A DNA stretch of 64,000 nt from Streptomyces griseoruber (GTDB taxonomy: Bacteria > Actinomycetota > Actinomycetes > Streptomycetales > Streptomycetaceae), in the NCBI RefSeq assembly GCF_001514205.1, contig NZ_KQ948765.1:373862-437861 (forward strand). Reading direction: 5' to 3'. The position numbers and the translations under genes are program-made. Positions within the stretch are counted from its first letter, which is position 1, and each line of letters starts with the position of its first letter. The notes beneath the pieces are model-generated. The model had not been told where the DNA came from, did not search any database, and worked only from the letters and a program-made list of their open reading frames with translations. This document shows positions 54,847 to 62,319 of this stretch, piece after piece.

Positions 54847-55234
54847 TTTGGACTCCTGGAAGACGGCTCCCTGCCTGCCCTCTGCAGGTCAAGGGCGGTC
54901 TTCACTCTACGACGGCATGCCAGGACCCGATGCTTGTGAGAAACATCAGGTCACACCTTCTTGACCACACCCGACTCCAGCTGCAGTCGATCACGGAGTC
55001 ACCGTCCCGCAGAACGTTGCCGACAGCATCCCTGACATCGTGCTCGGCGGGAGCACCGGAAGGGACGGGGAGGCAGGTTCTCGATCACCCCGCCAGGCTG
55101 TCCGGCGCCACGCCTGCGCCGACTGAGCGAGAAGGACCCCTCAGCCCGGCTCGCCGCGGTCGTGATGAAGAAGGCGTCCGGCCCGGCCGGGGTGGGCGCC
55201 GCGTGGTGCCCACCCCGGTGCGCGGTCGAATGGA
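54847..55234. other. Intergenic region with MFS terminator, no gene seen
   Basis: This 388-base stretch lies between panD and the MFS gene, both on the reverse strand. Near 55187-55218 a perfect hairpin, CCGGGGTGGGC with GCCCACCCCGG across ten bases, sits 17 bases past the MFS stop and is a good terminator. The less GC-rich part 54900-54990 should hold the panD promoter. Frames crossing it lack codon bias. Confidence 0.6.
55187..55218 (-). terminator. Hairpin after the synthase/MFS operon
   Basis: CCGGGGTGGGC (55187-55197) and GCCCACCCCGG (55208-55218) form a perfect 11-bp stem with a ten-base loop, just past the MFS stop at 55235 on the reverse strand. No T-run follows. Confidence 0.75.
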
Positions 55235-56533
55235 TCAGGCGGCAACGGGACGCGGGTCGGCGGCCGGAGTCGCCAGACGCCCTGTGCGGTGCAGGCCGTA
55301 CAGGGCGGCCGCGCAGCCGAAGCCGAGCACGCACAGGGAGATCCACGGCAGCGCGGGCATCCCCGCCTCACGGGCCGCGTCGAGTGCCGCGCCGGTGAGG
55401 AGGTTGCCGAGGGTGATGCCGATCCCGCAGATGGTGTTGTAGAGCCCGTAGTGCGTGGCGACAAGGCGGTCACCGGAGAGACGGACGATGGTGTCCATCT
55501 CGAAGGGGTACGCGATCATCGTGCCGACCGCCAGCAGGAGAGCCGCGAGCGCGGGCGGTACCGCCGCCAGCAGCCACAGGCCGGCACCGGACTCGGGGAC
55601 GGGCAGAGCGGCGGCCGTCAACAGGGGCACGAAGGCCAGGCCCATGGCAGCCAGTCCTCGGGCCAGTGCCTGGCCCGCCTGGTATCGGGCCTTGCACCAG
55701 GCGGTCACCCTGGTCTGGCCGACGATCGTGCTCAGCCCGGAGACGGCGAAGAGCATCGCCACCGCCGCCGTGCCGAACTGCCCGTCCCCGCCGACCCGTC
55801 GTACTTCCAGCGGCAGTGCGAGATAGACCTGGAAGGAGAGGACGTAGCAGCCGATCATGGCTCCGGAGAAGAGCAGGAACGGACGGTTGGCGATGATGCC
55901 GCGCCACTGGGTGAGGACGCCCTCACGGTCCTGTTCTTCCTCGTCCTTGGGGTGGTCGGCGCGCCGCGTGGGCAGCGCACGGATCTGCACGACGCTGAGC
56001 AGTGCGAAGATCCCGGCGGCGACCAGGCAGGTGATGCGGAAGTCCACCCCGGTCAGCACCATCCCGACGAGCGGGCCGAGCAGGATTCCGGCCTGGTAGA
56101 AGACGTTGAACAGTGCGAACGCCTCGACCCTGCGCTCCCCCGCGTCGGCGGCGAGGTACGCCCGGACCGCCGGGTTGAACAACGCCCCGGCGAGCCCGGT
56201 GGCGGCGGAGGCCGCGATCAGCGCGACCAGCGAGTCGACCAGGCCGAGCGTCGCGAAGCCGGCCGTGCGCAGCACGCAGCCGGCGACGATCAGCGGCTTG
56301 TAGCCGAACCGGTCGGCGAGTGTCCCACCGACGAGGAACATGCCCTGCTGGCTGAAGTTCCGTACCCCGAGGACGAGTCCGACGACCCAGCCGGCCAGCC
56401 CCAGCGTCCCGGAGAGGTGAGCGGCCAGGTAGGGCATCAGCATGTAGAAGCCCAGGTTGATGGTGAACTGATTGACCATCAACAGCCGGACGCTGCGTTC
56501 GTAGGTGCGTACCTGTGCGAGGGCGCTCTTCAC
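55235..56533 (-). CDS. MFS transporter
   Basis: A 432-residue major facilitator with about 12 helices. The opening [20 protein letters not shown] is followed by [20 protein letters not shown]. The [20 protein letters not shown] loop carries the family DRxG-like signature between helices 2 and 3. Its drug-exporter-like order suits efflux. The GTG at 56533 overlaps the synthase stop (GTGA) and has GGAGGAG ahead, so it is translationally coupled to the PLP enzyme. Together they may make and export a cysteine-like or diamino-acid product, or detoxify a sulfur compound. This is inference only. Confidence 0.85.
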   Translation of the reverse strand: MKSALAQVRTYERSVRLLMVNQFTINLGFYMLMPYLAAHLSGTLGLAGWVVGLVLGVRNFSQQGMFLVGGTLADRFGYKPLIVAGCVLRTAGFATLGLVDSLVALIAASAATGLAGALFNPAVRAYLAADAGERRVEAFALFNVFYQAGILLGPLVGMVLTGVDFRITCLVAAGIFALLSVVQIRALPTRRADHPKDEEEQDREGVLTQWRGIIANRPFLLFSGAMIGCYVLSFQVYLALPLEVRRVGGDGQFGTAAVAMLFAVSGLSTIVGQTRVTAWCKARYQAGQALARGLAAMGLAFVPLLTAAALPVPESGAGLWLLAAVPPALAALLLAVGTMIAYPFEMDTIVRLSGDRLVATHYGLYNTICGIGITLGNLLTGAALDAAREAGMPALPWISLCVLGFGCAAALYGLHRTGRLATPAADPRPVAA

Positions 56534-57624
56534 CGGCTCTCCTCCACGGACTCCATGGTGAGCGGATCGACCACGGTGGCGCACCGCGTCCAATGAGCCA
56601 CTTCCTTCTCGTCCACCCGCCCGATCACCTCGGGTTCGGGAGCGGGAGGGCCGTCGAGCAGACCGTGGGCGGCGCAGTAGTCGTCGTCGAACACCGTCCC
56701 GAGGTAGCGCTGCGGGCCGTCGGGGAAGATGGCCGCGATCCGGGTGTCGGCGGGCAGGGTACGGGCCAGCCACCCGGCGACCAGGGCGACCGCGCCCACG
56801 CTCCATCCGCCGGTGGCGTAGTGCGAGCCGGCCAACTGGCGGCAGGTCCACACCGCCTCGGCCGGGGCCACCCAGTGGACCTCGGAGAAGGCGTCGTAGG
56901 CGACGTTGCGGGGATAGATGCTGGACCCCAGACCGCGCATCAGCCGTGGCCGGGCCGGCTGGCCGAAGATCGTGGAGCCGATGGTGTCGACGCCGACCAC
57001 CTCCAGCTCGGGATAGAGCTGTTTCAGCACCCGGGAGACGCCGGCGGAGTGCCCGCCCGTGCCCACGCTGCACACCAGGACGTCGAGGTGGCCCAGCTCG
57101 GTGGCCAGTTCCAGGGCGAGCGGGGTGTAGGCGGTGGTGTTGTCCGGGTTGTTGTACTGGTCCGGGCACCAGGAGTCGGGGTGCTGTGCCATCAGCTGCT
57201 GGACACGCTCGCGGCGGGCCTGCTGCCAGCCGCCGGTGGGGTGCGGCTCGGAGACGACATTGACCTGGGCGCCGTAGGCGGTGAGCAGCCGGGTCATGGA
57301 CATCTCCAGGCCCGGGTCGGTGACCAGGGTGACCGGGTGGCCGTAGACCATGCCGGCCAGTGCGAGGCCGAGTCCGAGGGTGCCGCTGGTGGATTCGATG
57401 ATCCGGGCGCCGGAGCGCAGGTCGCCGCGGGCCCGGGCCCGCTCCACCATGTGCAGACCGGGCCGGTCCTTGATGCCGCCCGGGTTGAAGCCCTCCAGCT
57501 TCGCCCAGAAGCCGCGGTCCGGGGGTGTCAGCGGCTGGGACACCCGAAGCAGCGGCGTGTTGCCCACCAGCGCCGAAAGGGCGGACCGGTCCGGCGTGGC
57601 GGTGGTGTTCGTCAGTGACTGCAT
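56530..57624 (-). CDS. PLP-dependent cysteine synthase-family protein
   Basis: A 364-residue fold-type II PLP enzyme. The cofactor Lys is in [20 protein letters not shown], the phosphate loop is [20 protein letters not shown], and the substrate loop is [20 protein letters not shown] (the family's S-S/T-G-N-x-G reads ESTSGTLG). The C-terminal extension of about 50 residues ([40 protein letters not shown]) is longer than CysK. It could be a cysteine synthase, a diaminopropionate-type synthase, or a desulfhydrase. It is coupled to an MFS exporter. The ATG at 57624 lies behind a structured leader. Confidence 0.82.
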   Translation of the reverse strand: MQSLTNTTATPDRSALSALVGNTPLLRVSQPLTPPDRGFWAKLEGFNPGGIKDRPGLHMVERARARGDLRSGARIIESTSGTLGLGLALAGMVYGHPVTLVTDPGLEMSMTRLLTAYGAQVNVVSEPHPTGGWQQARRERVQQLMAQHPDSWCPDQYNNPDNTTAYTPLALELATELGHLDVLVCSVGTGGHSAGVSRVLKQLYPELEVVGVDTIGSTIFGQPARPRLMRGLGSSIYPRNVAYDAFSEVHWVAPAEAVWTCRQLAGSHYATGGWSVGAVALVAGWLARTLPADTRIAAIFPDGPQRYLGTVFDDDYCAAHGLLDGPPAPEPEVIGRVDEKEVAHWTRCATVVDPLTMESVEESR

Positions 57625-57667
57625 GTCTTTCGCTCTCGCTCGATGAATGCGCGGTGCGTGCTCATCT

Positions 57668-57750
57668 CGCGCCACGGCCGTACGGCGGACGGGTCGTGGT
57701 CCGTCCGAGGTTGTGGAGCCGTGGCGCGGCAGCCGTGCGGTGTCGGCTGC
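57668..57750 (-). ncRNA. Structured leader or terminator before the synthase/MFS operon
   Basis: The 137 bases between the DUF6153-like gene and the synthase gene fold strongly. CGCGCCACGGC (57668-57678) pairs with GCCGTGGCGCG (57718-57728), enclosing GGACGG (57687-57692) with CCGTCC (57701-57706). A further hairpin GCAGCC with GGCTGC lies at 57729-57750. It may be an attenuator or riboswitch-like leader, or merely a terminator of the upstream gene plus pairing by chance in GC-rich DNA. No known riboswitch consensus is evident to me. Confidence 0.4.
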
Positions 57751-57761
57751 GGGCGGGAGGT

Positions 57762-58199
57762 CTAGATGCGCCACCGCGCGGTGCGGGCGAGCGCGGATCT
57801 GCCCGTATGCCGGGTGCGGAAGCGATACGGCCGACGGTGAGCGGGCAGAGCGCCCAGAGCCCCGAAGACGCCGGCGGGCAGGGTCGCCCCGGTGTCGGCA
57901 GGGGGATGCTGGGCGGGCTGGGCCGTCGTGCGGGCGGCCCCGTCCAGGGCACAGTGCTCGTTCCCGTGGTGTCGGTGCGGCCCGTGGGGCATCACATCGC
58001 CTGTCACCGCCGGTCTGGCCGGCGCCGTGGCCGCGGCGGGTGCCGTGCGGTCCGGCTCCGCCGACTGCCCATGGGCAACGGCGCACAGGCCGATCACCAC
58101 GAGCAGGACGCCGGACAGCAGAGCGACGATCGGCTGCGGCAGGCGGGAGTCGGGCACGGCCCGCAGGGGGTGCGCGGGCGTACGGGAATGGTTCGGCAC
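57762..58199 (-). CDS. DUF6153-like small membrane protein, His-rich
   Basis: A 145-residue protein with one N-terminal helix ([20 protein letters not shown]). An exported or lumenal His/Cys stretch [19 protein letters not shown] follows. The pattern (short cytosolic end, one helix, then His-Met-Cys motifs) fits DUF6153 proteins seen near copper or other metal genes in Streptomyces (from memory). The GTG at 58199 has GGAGG four bases ahead. It is the first of three such proteins in this island and lies upstream of the synthase gene in the same direction. Confidence 0.6.
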   Translation of the reverse strand: MPNHSRTPAHPLRAVPDSRLPQPIVALLSGVLLVVIGLCAVAHGQSAEPDRTAPAAATAPARPAVTGDVMPHGPHRHHGNEHCALDGAARTTAQPAQHPPADTGATLPAGVFGALGALPAHRRPYRFRTRHTGRSALARTARWRI

Positions 58200-58359
58200 A
58201 GGTCCTCCGTGCGCCGGCTCCCTCTTCGGTCATGGCGGCAGCCACGGCAGCGGAAGCGGCAGGCAGGGGTGGGGGCAGGACGGCATCGACGTTCCGGAGC
58301 CCGCGTCAGCAGTGGCGGGTGGGGACCGGAACAGCCGGAGGATGCGGAGGACTCGGCTT

Positions 58360-58824
58360 CTAGACCTGCTGAACCACGGACGATCTCACGGCTGTCGACG
58401 ACGTGACAGACAGCACCGACTCGCTGGAACCCGGCTTGTCCAGGACGCGCCCGCCAGTGGCCGATTCACTGACCGACACCGCACAGCACGGCGGCGGCAG
58501 CACCGGTCCCTGCTGCGGCTGCCCGGAAACGCATTGCTCGCTCGGATGCGAGGAGCCGTGGCCGTCGTCTGAGTCACCTATCGCGACCAGCCGGGACACC
58601 GCCCGTTGGCCCTCGCACTCGGCCTTGGCCTCGAGAGCCCTTTCGTGCGCTGTCGCAGCAGGCGCTGCCGCGCTGGTCACCAGGTGCCCTGTGACGCTCT
58701 CGGCACTCATCCCGTGCGTGAACACGACGCCGAACAGCAGTACGGCCATGGCCGACACACGGAGCAGCGAGCCCGCGGAAACACGGGCCCGCACCATGCG
58801 CGGGAGTGACCAGGCCGTAATCAC
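58360..58824 (-). CDS. DUF6153-like small membrane protein, Cys/His-rich
   Basis: A 154-residue protein with one helix (LLRVSAMAVLLFGVVFTHGM). The soluble part carries AKAECEGQRAVSRL, DDGHGSSHPSEQCVSGQPQQ and LPPPCCAVSVS. The order of Cys and His suggests metal binding outside the membrane. It resembles the protein at 57762 and the one at 61790 in build. The GTG at 58824 lies inside a 13-bp palindrome, which should act as an operator. The gene diverges from the DUF5134-like gene. No activity is known for this family. Confidence 0.55.
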   Translation of the reverse strand: MITAWSLPRMVRARVSAGSLLRVSAMAVLLFGVVFTHGMSAESVTGHLVTSAAAPAATAHERALEAKAECEGQRAVSRLVAIGDSDDGHGSSHPSEQCVSGQPQQGPVLPPPCCAVSVSESATGGRVLDKPGSSESVLSVTSSTAVRSSVVQQV

Positions 58825-58832
58825 GCCGTGAT
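58820..58832. promoter_or_regulatory. Palindromic operator over a start codon
   Basis: ATCACG-C-CGTGAT (58820-58832) is a perfect 13-base palindrome that contains the GTG start of the DUF6153-like gene (58822-58824). A protein bound here would block translation or early transcription. The regulator is not known. Confidence 0.5.
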
Positions 58833-58959
58833 ACTAGCGGTTCATAGACCTTGATCCGCCGACTCCCGCGCACCGTCGCGTTAACGAGCCAAGCACATGA
58901 CCGGTTTGCTTCGGCGAGTACTCCGGAGGGGCACCCTCGACGGGCCCGGGCACAAGCTC

Positions 58960-58977
58960 GAACACTAATCTGCTTAG
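58960..58977. promoter_or_regulatory. BlaI-type operator (site 1)
   Basis: GAACACTAATCTGCTTAG at 58960-58977 matches 16 of 18 bases with site 2 before the blaI-like gene (61667-61684). The core CTAATCTGCTTAG is a near-palindrome of the CTAA...TTAG kind used by BlaI-family repressors. It lies 92 bases before the DUF5134-like start at 59069, so the BlaI-like protein probably controls that gene. Confidence 0.7.
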
Positions 58978-59068
58978 CAGATACTGAGTCCTTCCCCGCC
59001 CTGGTGCGTACTAGGTCCTGGCCGCGGAACACCTGCGCGGCCCAGCGGGACGCACATGGAAGGTGGAC

Positions 59069-59956
59069 ATGGGAACTCTGGCTCTGAGCTGGTCCATAGC
59101 GGGGGTGGCCGCGCTGGTCGCCGCCGTGAGCGCGGTCCGGGTCGTGACCACGAGCGGCGCGGGCCGGTACGCGGCGGGTGGTGATCTGCTGATGGGGGTG
59201 TGCATGGCGATCATGGCCCTGCCCGCGACGGCCGCCTGGTACGGGGGGTACGGGATGTGGTGGGCGACGGCGTTCACCCTGCTCGGCCTCGGCACGGTGG
59301 CACTGGCCGTCCAGCACGCGCGCGAACACGGCTGGAAGGAAGGCCGCCACTGGGTGCACCTCATGGTCGGCAGCGCCGGCATGGTGATCATGACGTTGGC
59401 CATGACGACGACCTCGTCCGGGCCGGTCCTCGCGCTGGGGCACGGCCATGGTTCCTCGATGCCGGGCATGCCGGGGACGGAGGACACCGCGAGCATGCGG
59501 CACACCGGCGGGATGGAGAGCATGGCCGGCGTGGAGTCCATGCCGGGGATGGACATGACCGGCATGAGTGCGCACACGTCTGCCGCCGGAGCGGACGCGT
59601 CGTCGTCGCCTTCCGTCTGGCGTCTGGTGATCGCCGCGCTTGCCGTCTACTTCCTGCTGTCGATCGCCGCTTCGGTCTGGGCGCGCCTCCGCGGCACCGA
59701 ACGGAGCGGTCTCACGACCAGCCGCGAGAACGGTCGGCGCCGCGGCTGGAGCCACTGGCTGCTCTCGATGCCGGACACGGTCGTGGTGTTTCTCGCCTCG
59801 CTGACGCTCTCCGTCTGGGACAAGGCGCGCGCAGCGGAACGGGGCCGCCACGGCGGTCGTCGCCGCAGGGCCGGCGCCACCCCGGAAGCCGCCCTCGCGG
59901 CCCATATCGGCATGGGCGGAACCATGTCCGCCATGCTGCTGATGATGGTCGCGTAA
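59069..59956 (+). CDS. DUF5134-like membrane protein with Met/His-rich loop
   Basis: A 295-residue membrane protein. There are about five or six helices, in the order LALSWSIAGVAALVAAVSAV, LLMGVCMAIMALPATAAWYG, MVGSAGMVIMTLAMTTTSSG, then WRLVIAALAVYFLLSIAASV and GGTMSAMLLMMVA. Between helices 4 and 5 lies a loop rich in Met, His and Gly (GHGHGSSMPGMPG, MRHTGGMESMAGVESMPGMD and MTGMSAH), typical of copper-handling proteins. The start is ATG 59069 with GAAGGTGG ahead (GTG 59063 is also possible). A BlaI-type site upstream links it to the BlaI/M56 pair. Confidence 0.75.
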   Translation: MGTLALSWSIAGVAALVAAVSAVRVVTTSGAGRYAAGGDLLMGVCMAIMALPATAAWYGGYGMWWATAFTLLGLGTVALAVQHAREHGWKEGRHWVHLMVGSAGMVIMTLAMTTTSSGPVLALGHGHGSSMPGMPGTEDTASMRHTGGMESMAGVESMPGMDMTGMSAHTSAAGADASSSPSVWRLVIAALAVYFLLSIAASVWARLRGTERSGLTTSRENGRRRGWSHWLLSMPDTVVVFLASLTLSVWDKARAAERGRHGGRRRRAGATPEAALAAHIGMGGTMSAMLLMMVA

Positions 59957-60030
59957 CGGTCGCGGCTCCCCCGGAACTCCGCAGCGGCCACCAGGGGCCG
60001 GGAAGTCGTGGGCGGCTCCACAGCTCCTGA

Positions 60031-60047
60031 ATACCCCTGGGGGGTAT
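60031..60047. promoter_or_regulatory. CsoR-type copper operator
   Basis: ATACCCC-TGG-GGGGTAT (60031-60047) is the classical pseudo-palindrome bound by the copper sensor CsoR, usually upstream of copA. Here it stands 45 bases before a copA remnant. No csoR gene is in the window. Confidence 0.8.
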
Positions 60048-60091
60048 ATGTCGGACTCGCCCGGGAGGAGCGGGACGGGCCCCCGGCTCCG

Positions 60092-60330
60092 GTCGCGCGC
60101 GCTGTCGGCATCGACGAAGTGATCGCCGAAGTGCTGGCTCAGGACAAGGTCGACGCGGTCAAGCCCCTGGCCACCATCAAGGGCGACCTCTTCTGGGCCT
60201 CGGCTACAACGTCGCGGTACTGCCGCTCGCCGCCGCCGGCATGCTCAACCCGATGACCGCCGGTGCCGCGATGGCCTTCTCGTCGGTCTTCGTCGTCACG
60301 GACAGTCCGCGCCCGCGGTCCTTCGAGCAG
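60092..60330 (+). pseudogene. Remnant of a copper P-type ATPase (copA)
   Basis: The forward strand encodes [20 protein letters not shown] then DAVK, the start of the P1B hinge region. It jumps at once to [10 protein letters not shown], equal to the usual RTIKQNLFWAFGYN. One base is missing after 'tgggcc', and the next frame continues [20 protein letters not shown] then [20 protein letters not shown], the last two helices. The GDGxNDxPAL hinge, the phosphorylated DKTGT and the CPC channel are all absent. It is therefore a decayed, deleted gene still behind its CsoR operator. The flanking 59957-60091 and 60331-60370 hold nothing else. Confidence 0.85.
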
Positions 60331-60370
60331 GCCCTTCGAACCGCCCACCCCGCCGCCTGGTCTCTGCGGA

Positions 60371-61279
60371 TCAGGGCCCGCACGCCACCACGAGCGGAAG
60401 CAGGGGCGCCACGACAGTGGCCGCGACCACGCCCAGCGAGGTCGCCCGGTGCGGCCGGGGCTGCGGTGTGAGCACGCGCCGCAGCCGGACCAAGGCACCT
60501 GCGCCGCCGGCCCCCAGAGCCACCGGCGGCACCCGGCCTGCCGCCACCTCGCACATCGCGGTGGCCAGGGTCTCCCGAGGATGGAGCCGCAGGGCACGGT
60601 CGTCCGCGATCATCTCCACCAGCAGCGCCGTCTGCTCCTTGGCGTGGCGGGCCAGCGGCAGACCGGGGAAGGCCCGGGAGAACGCGTCCGCCAGGAGGTG
60701 GAGCAGGTGGTGCCTGCCGTCGATGTGCGCACGCTCGTGCGCCAGGACGGCCCACAGCTGTTCCTCGGACAGGGCGTCCAACGCGCCTCGGGTGATGACG
60801 ACCCGGCAGTGGCGGCCGGGCAGGCAGTAGACGGCCGGGGTCGTGTGGTCGACGACGGTGGCACCGTACTCAGGTGTCGGGTCGCCCACCAGGGTGAGCA
60901 GGTCGAGGTGGCGCTGCCGTGCCCTGCGTGCCCGCCAGGAACAGGCGACGAGCCAGCCGAGCGGCAGCAGCACGATCGCAGCGGGCGTGGCGAGCGCCAG
61001 GGCCTGAGGCAGGGAGGGTACGGGCCCCGCCCACGGTGCGCCCACGGCGAGACCGCAGGCACTGAGCAGCCCGACGAGGCCGCCGTGCACGTGATGATCG
61101 GCGAGAAGCAGGTGGTACACCGCGAGCGTGGCGGTGAAGACGAACGTGACCATGAGCCCCTGCCACGCGAAGACCGCGAGGACCGGAGCGCGATGCGCCC
61201 ACGCCGCCCGGGACAGCAGGGACGGCACGAGCGCGCCCACCACAACGGCGTATCCGACGAGGACCGCGGCTGTGGTCAT
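60371..61279 (-). CDS. M56/BlaR1-like membrane metallopeptidase
   Basis: A 302-residue membrane protein. Helices include [20 protein letters not shown] and [20 protein letters not shown] near the N-terminus. The zinc site is [11 protein letters not shown] in [20 protein letters not shown] (HExxH), with a later Glu in [21 protein letters not shown] last helix ([20 protein letters not shown]) ends the protein. M56 proteins cleave BlaI-type repressors upon a signal. The ATG at 61279 overlaps the blaI stop (ATGA), so the two are coupled. There is no penicillin-binding sensor domain, so a beta-lactam is unlikely as the signal; metal stress fits the neighbours better. Confidence 0.88.
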   Translation of the reverse strand: MTTAAVLVGYAVVVGALVPSLLSRAAWAHRAPVLAVFAWQGLMVTFVFTATLAVYHLLLADHHVHGGLVGLLSACGLAVGAPWAGPVPSLPQALALATPAAIVLLPLGWLVACSWRARRARQRHLDLLTLVGDPTPEYGATVVDHTTPAVYCLPGRHCRVVITRGALDALSEEQLWAVLAHERAHIDGRHHLLHLLADAFSRAFPGLPLARHAKEQTALLVEMIADDRALRLHPRETLATAMCEVAAGRVPPVALGAGGAGALVRLRRVLTPQPRPHRATSLGVVAATVVAPLLPLVVACGP

Positions 61280-61644
61280 GCCTCGCTCCGCCTCTTGACC
61301 GCTCGAAGCGCCGAGCGCAGGGCGTCGGCCTCGTCGGGCGTCATCCGTTCCACGAAACTGACCAGAGTGCCGGCCGGGTCCGGATTGCTGCCGAGGGCCT
61401 GCTGCATCAGCGCCGCCGTGTACTGCTGCCGGGTGCAGGTGGGCTCGTACACCCAGGCTCTGCCCTCCTTGTGCCGCTCGAGCATCCCCTTGTGGTGAAG
61501 GATGTCGGCCACGGTCTTGACGGTGCTGTAGGCGAGCGGCCGCTGTTTGTTGATGTCGGTCAGTACGTCGCGTGCGGTCGCCGGACGCCCCCAGGCCCAC
61601 AGGCGATGCATGATCTCCGCCTCCAGCTCACCCAGCTGACGCAC
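61276..61644 (-). CDS. BlaI/MecI/CopY-family repressor
   Basis: A 122-residue winged-helix repressor: RQLGELEAEIMHRLWAWGRP, ATARDVLTDINKQRPLAYST (recognition region), VKTVADILHHKGMLERHKEG, then the dimer part QQYTAALMQQALGSNPDPAG. It should bind the near-palindromes at 61667 (its own promoter) and 58960 (the DUF5134-like gene). The M56 partner would cut it when a signal comes. The GTG at 61644 fits GGAGGGG seven bases ahead; GTG 61650 is the other choice. Confidence 0.9.
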   Translation of the reverse strand: MRQLGELEAEIMHRLWAWGRPATARDVLTDINKQRPLAYSTVKTVADILHHKGMLERHKEGRAWVYEPTCTRQQYTAALMQQALGSNPDPAGTLVSFVERMTPDEADALRSALRAVKRRSEA

Positions 61645-61666
61645 GGCCACTCCCCTCCAGCGCTCT

Positions 61667-61686
61667 GAACACCAATCAGCTTAGTG
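61667..61686. promoter_or_regulatory. BlaI-type operator (site 2)
   Basis: GAACACCAATCAGCTTAG (61667-61684) shares 16 of 18 bases with site 1 at 58960. The wider CACCAATCAGCTTAGTG (61670-61686) is a near-palindrome. It lies 23 bases before the blaI-like start, the usual place for autoregulation. Confidence 0.7.
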
Positions 61687-61732
61687 GCTCAGCGGAAGCA
61701 GGGCGCGTCCGTCGACCTTCCAGGCGATATGC

Positions 61733-61749
61733 ATACCCGTATGGGGTAT
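61733..61749. promoter_or_regulatory. CsoR-like copper operator, second site
   Basis: ATACCCG-TAT-GGGGTAT (61733-61749) has the same arm length and spacing as the CsoR-type site at 60031 with one mismatched pair. It lies 41 bases before the DUF6153-like gene at 61790 and upstream of the multicopper oxidase, so copper induction of both is likely. Confidence 0.7.
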
Positions 61750-61789
61750 ACTCGGTCGCCCGCGACGGCAGGAAGTACGGACGCTCCTG

Positions 61790-62224
61790 ATGACGGTACG
61801 AAAGGTGCCCCGACCCCAGACCGGCGGTGCCGCCCGCTGGGTACGCGGCCTGCTCGTCACGCTGTGCGCCGTGGTCGCCGTACTGCTCCACCACGAGCTC
61901 CCCGACTCGCCGGTCACGACGATGCCGATGGCCGCACCGCACGCCATGTCGGGACCTGTGTCCGTTCCCGCCGCCCACCCTCACCGGGGCTCACCACCAG
62001 CAACCGGCGCCATGGCACACGGTCCCGACGGCGCCGCCTGCCCGTGCATGGCCATGCAGCTCTGCGCAGCCGCCGGCATCACCGCCGTACAGCTCACGGC
62101 ACCACCCGAATCGCCGGTTCCGACCGTCCCAGCCCGGATCACGGTGCTCACGGGCGTGCACATCGCAGGCTCCGCGAGTCGTGCGCCACCCGACCTGTCT
62201 CTCCTCTCCCCACTGCGCATATAG
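61790..62224 (+). CDS. DUF6153-like small membrane protein, Met/His/Cys-rich
   Basis: A 144-residue protein with one helix (RGLLVTLCAVVAVLLHHELP). A metal-rich exported part follows (TTMPMAAPHAMSGP, AHPHRGSPPATGAMAHGPDG, AACPCMAMQLCAAAGI). The CPCMAMQLC motif and the Met/His clusters fit copper(I) binding. It starts at ATG 61790 behind the second CsoR-type site and is 95 bases before the multicopper oxidase, so the two may be co-transcribed. It is the third DUF6153-like protein of the island. Confidence 0.65.
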   Translation: MTVRKVPRPQTGGAARWVRGLLVTLCAVVAVLLHHELPDSPVTTMPMAAPHAMSGPVSVPAAHPHRGSPPATGAMAHGPDGAACPCMAMQLCAAAGITAVQLTAPPESPVPTVPARITVLTGVHIAGSASRAPPDLSLLSPLRI

Positions 62225-62319
62225 GCCGCCGTCCCAGGGCTTCCCCGCGTCCCCGCGACGCCGGCGAGCCGTGTCCGGACCACCCGAACGCCTATCGCGC
62301 ATCAAGAAGAGGACCTTTC

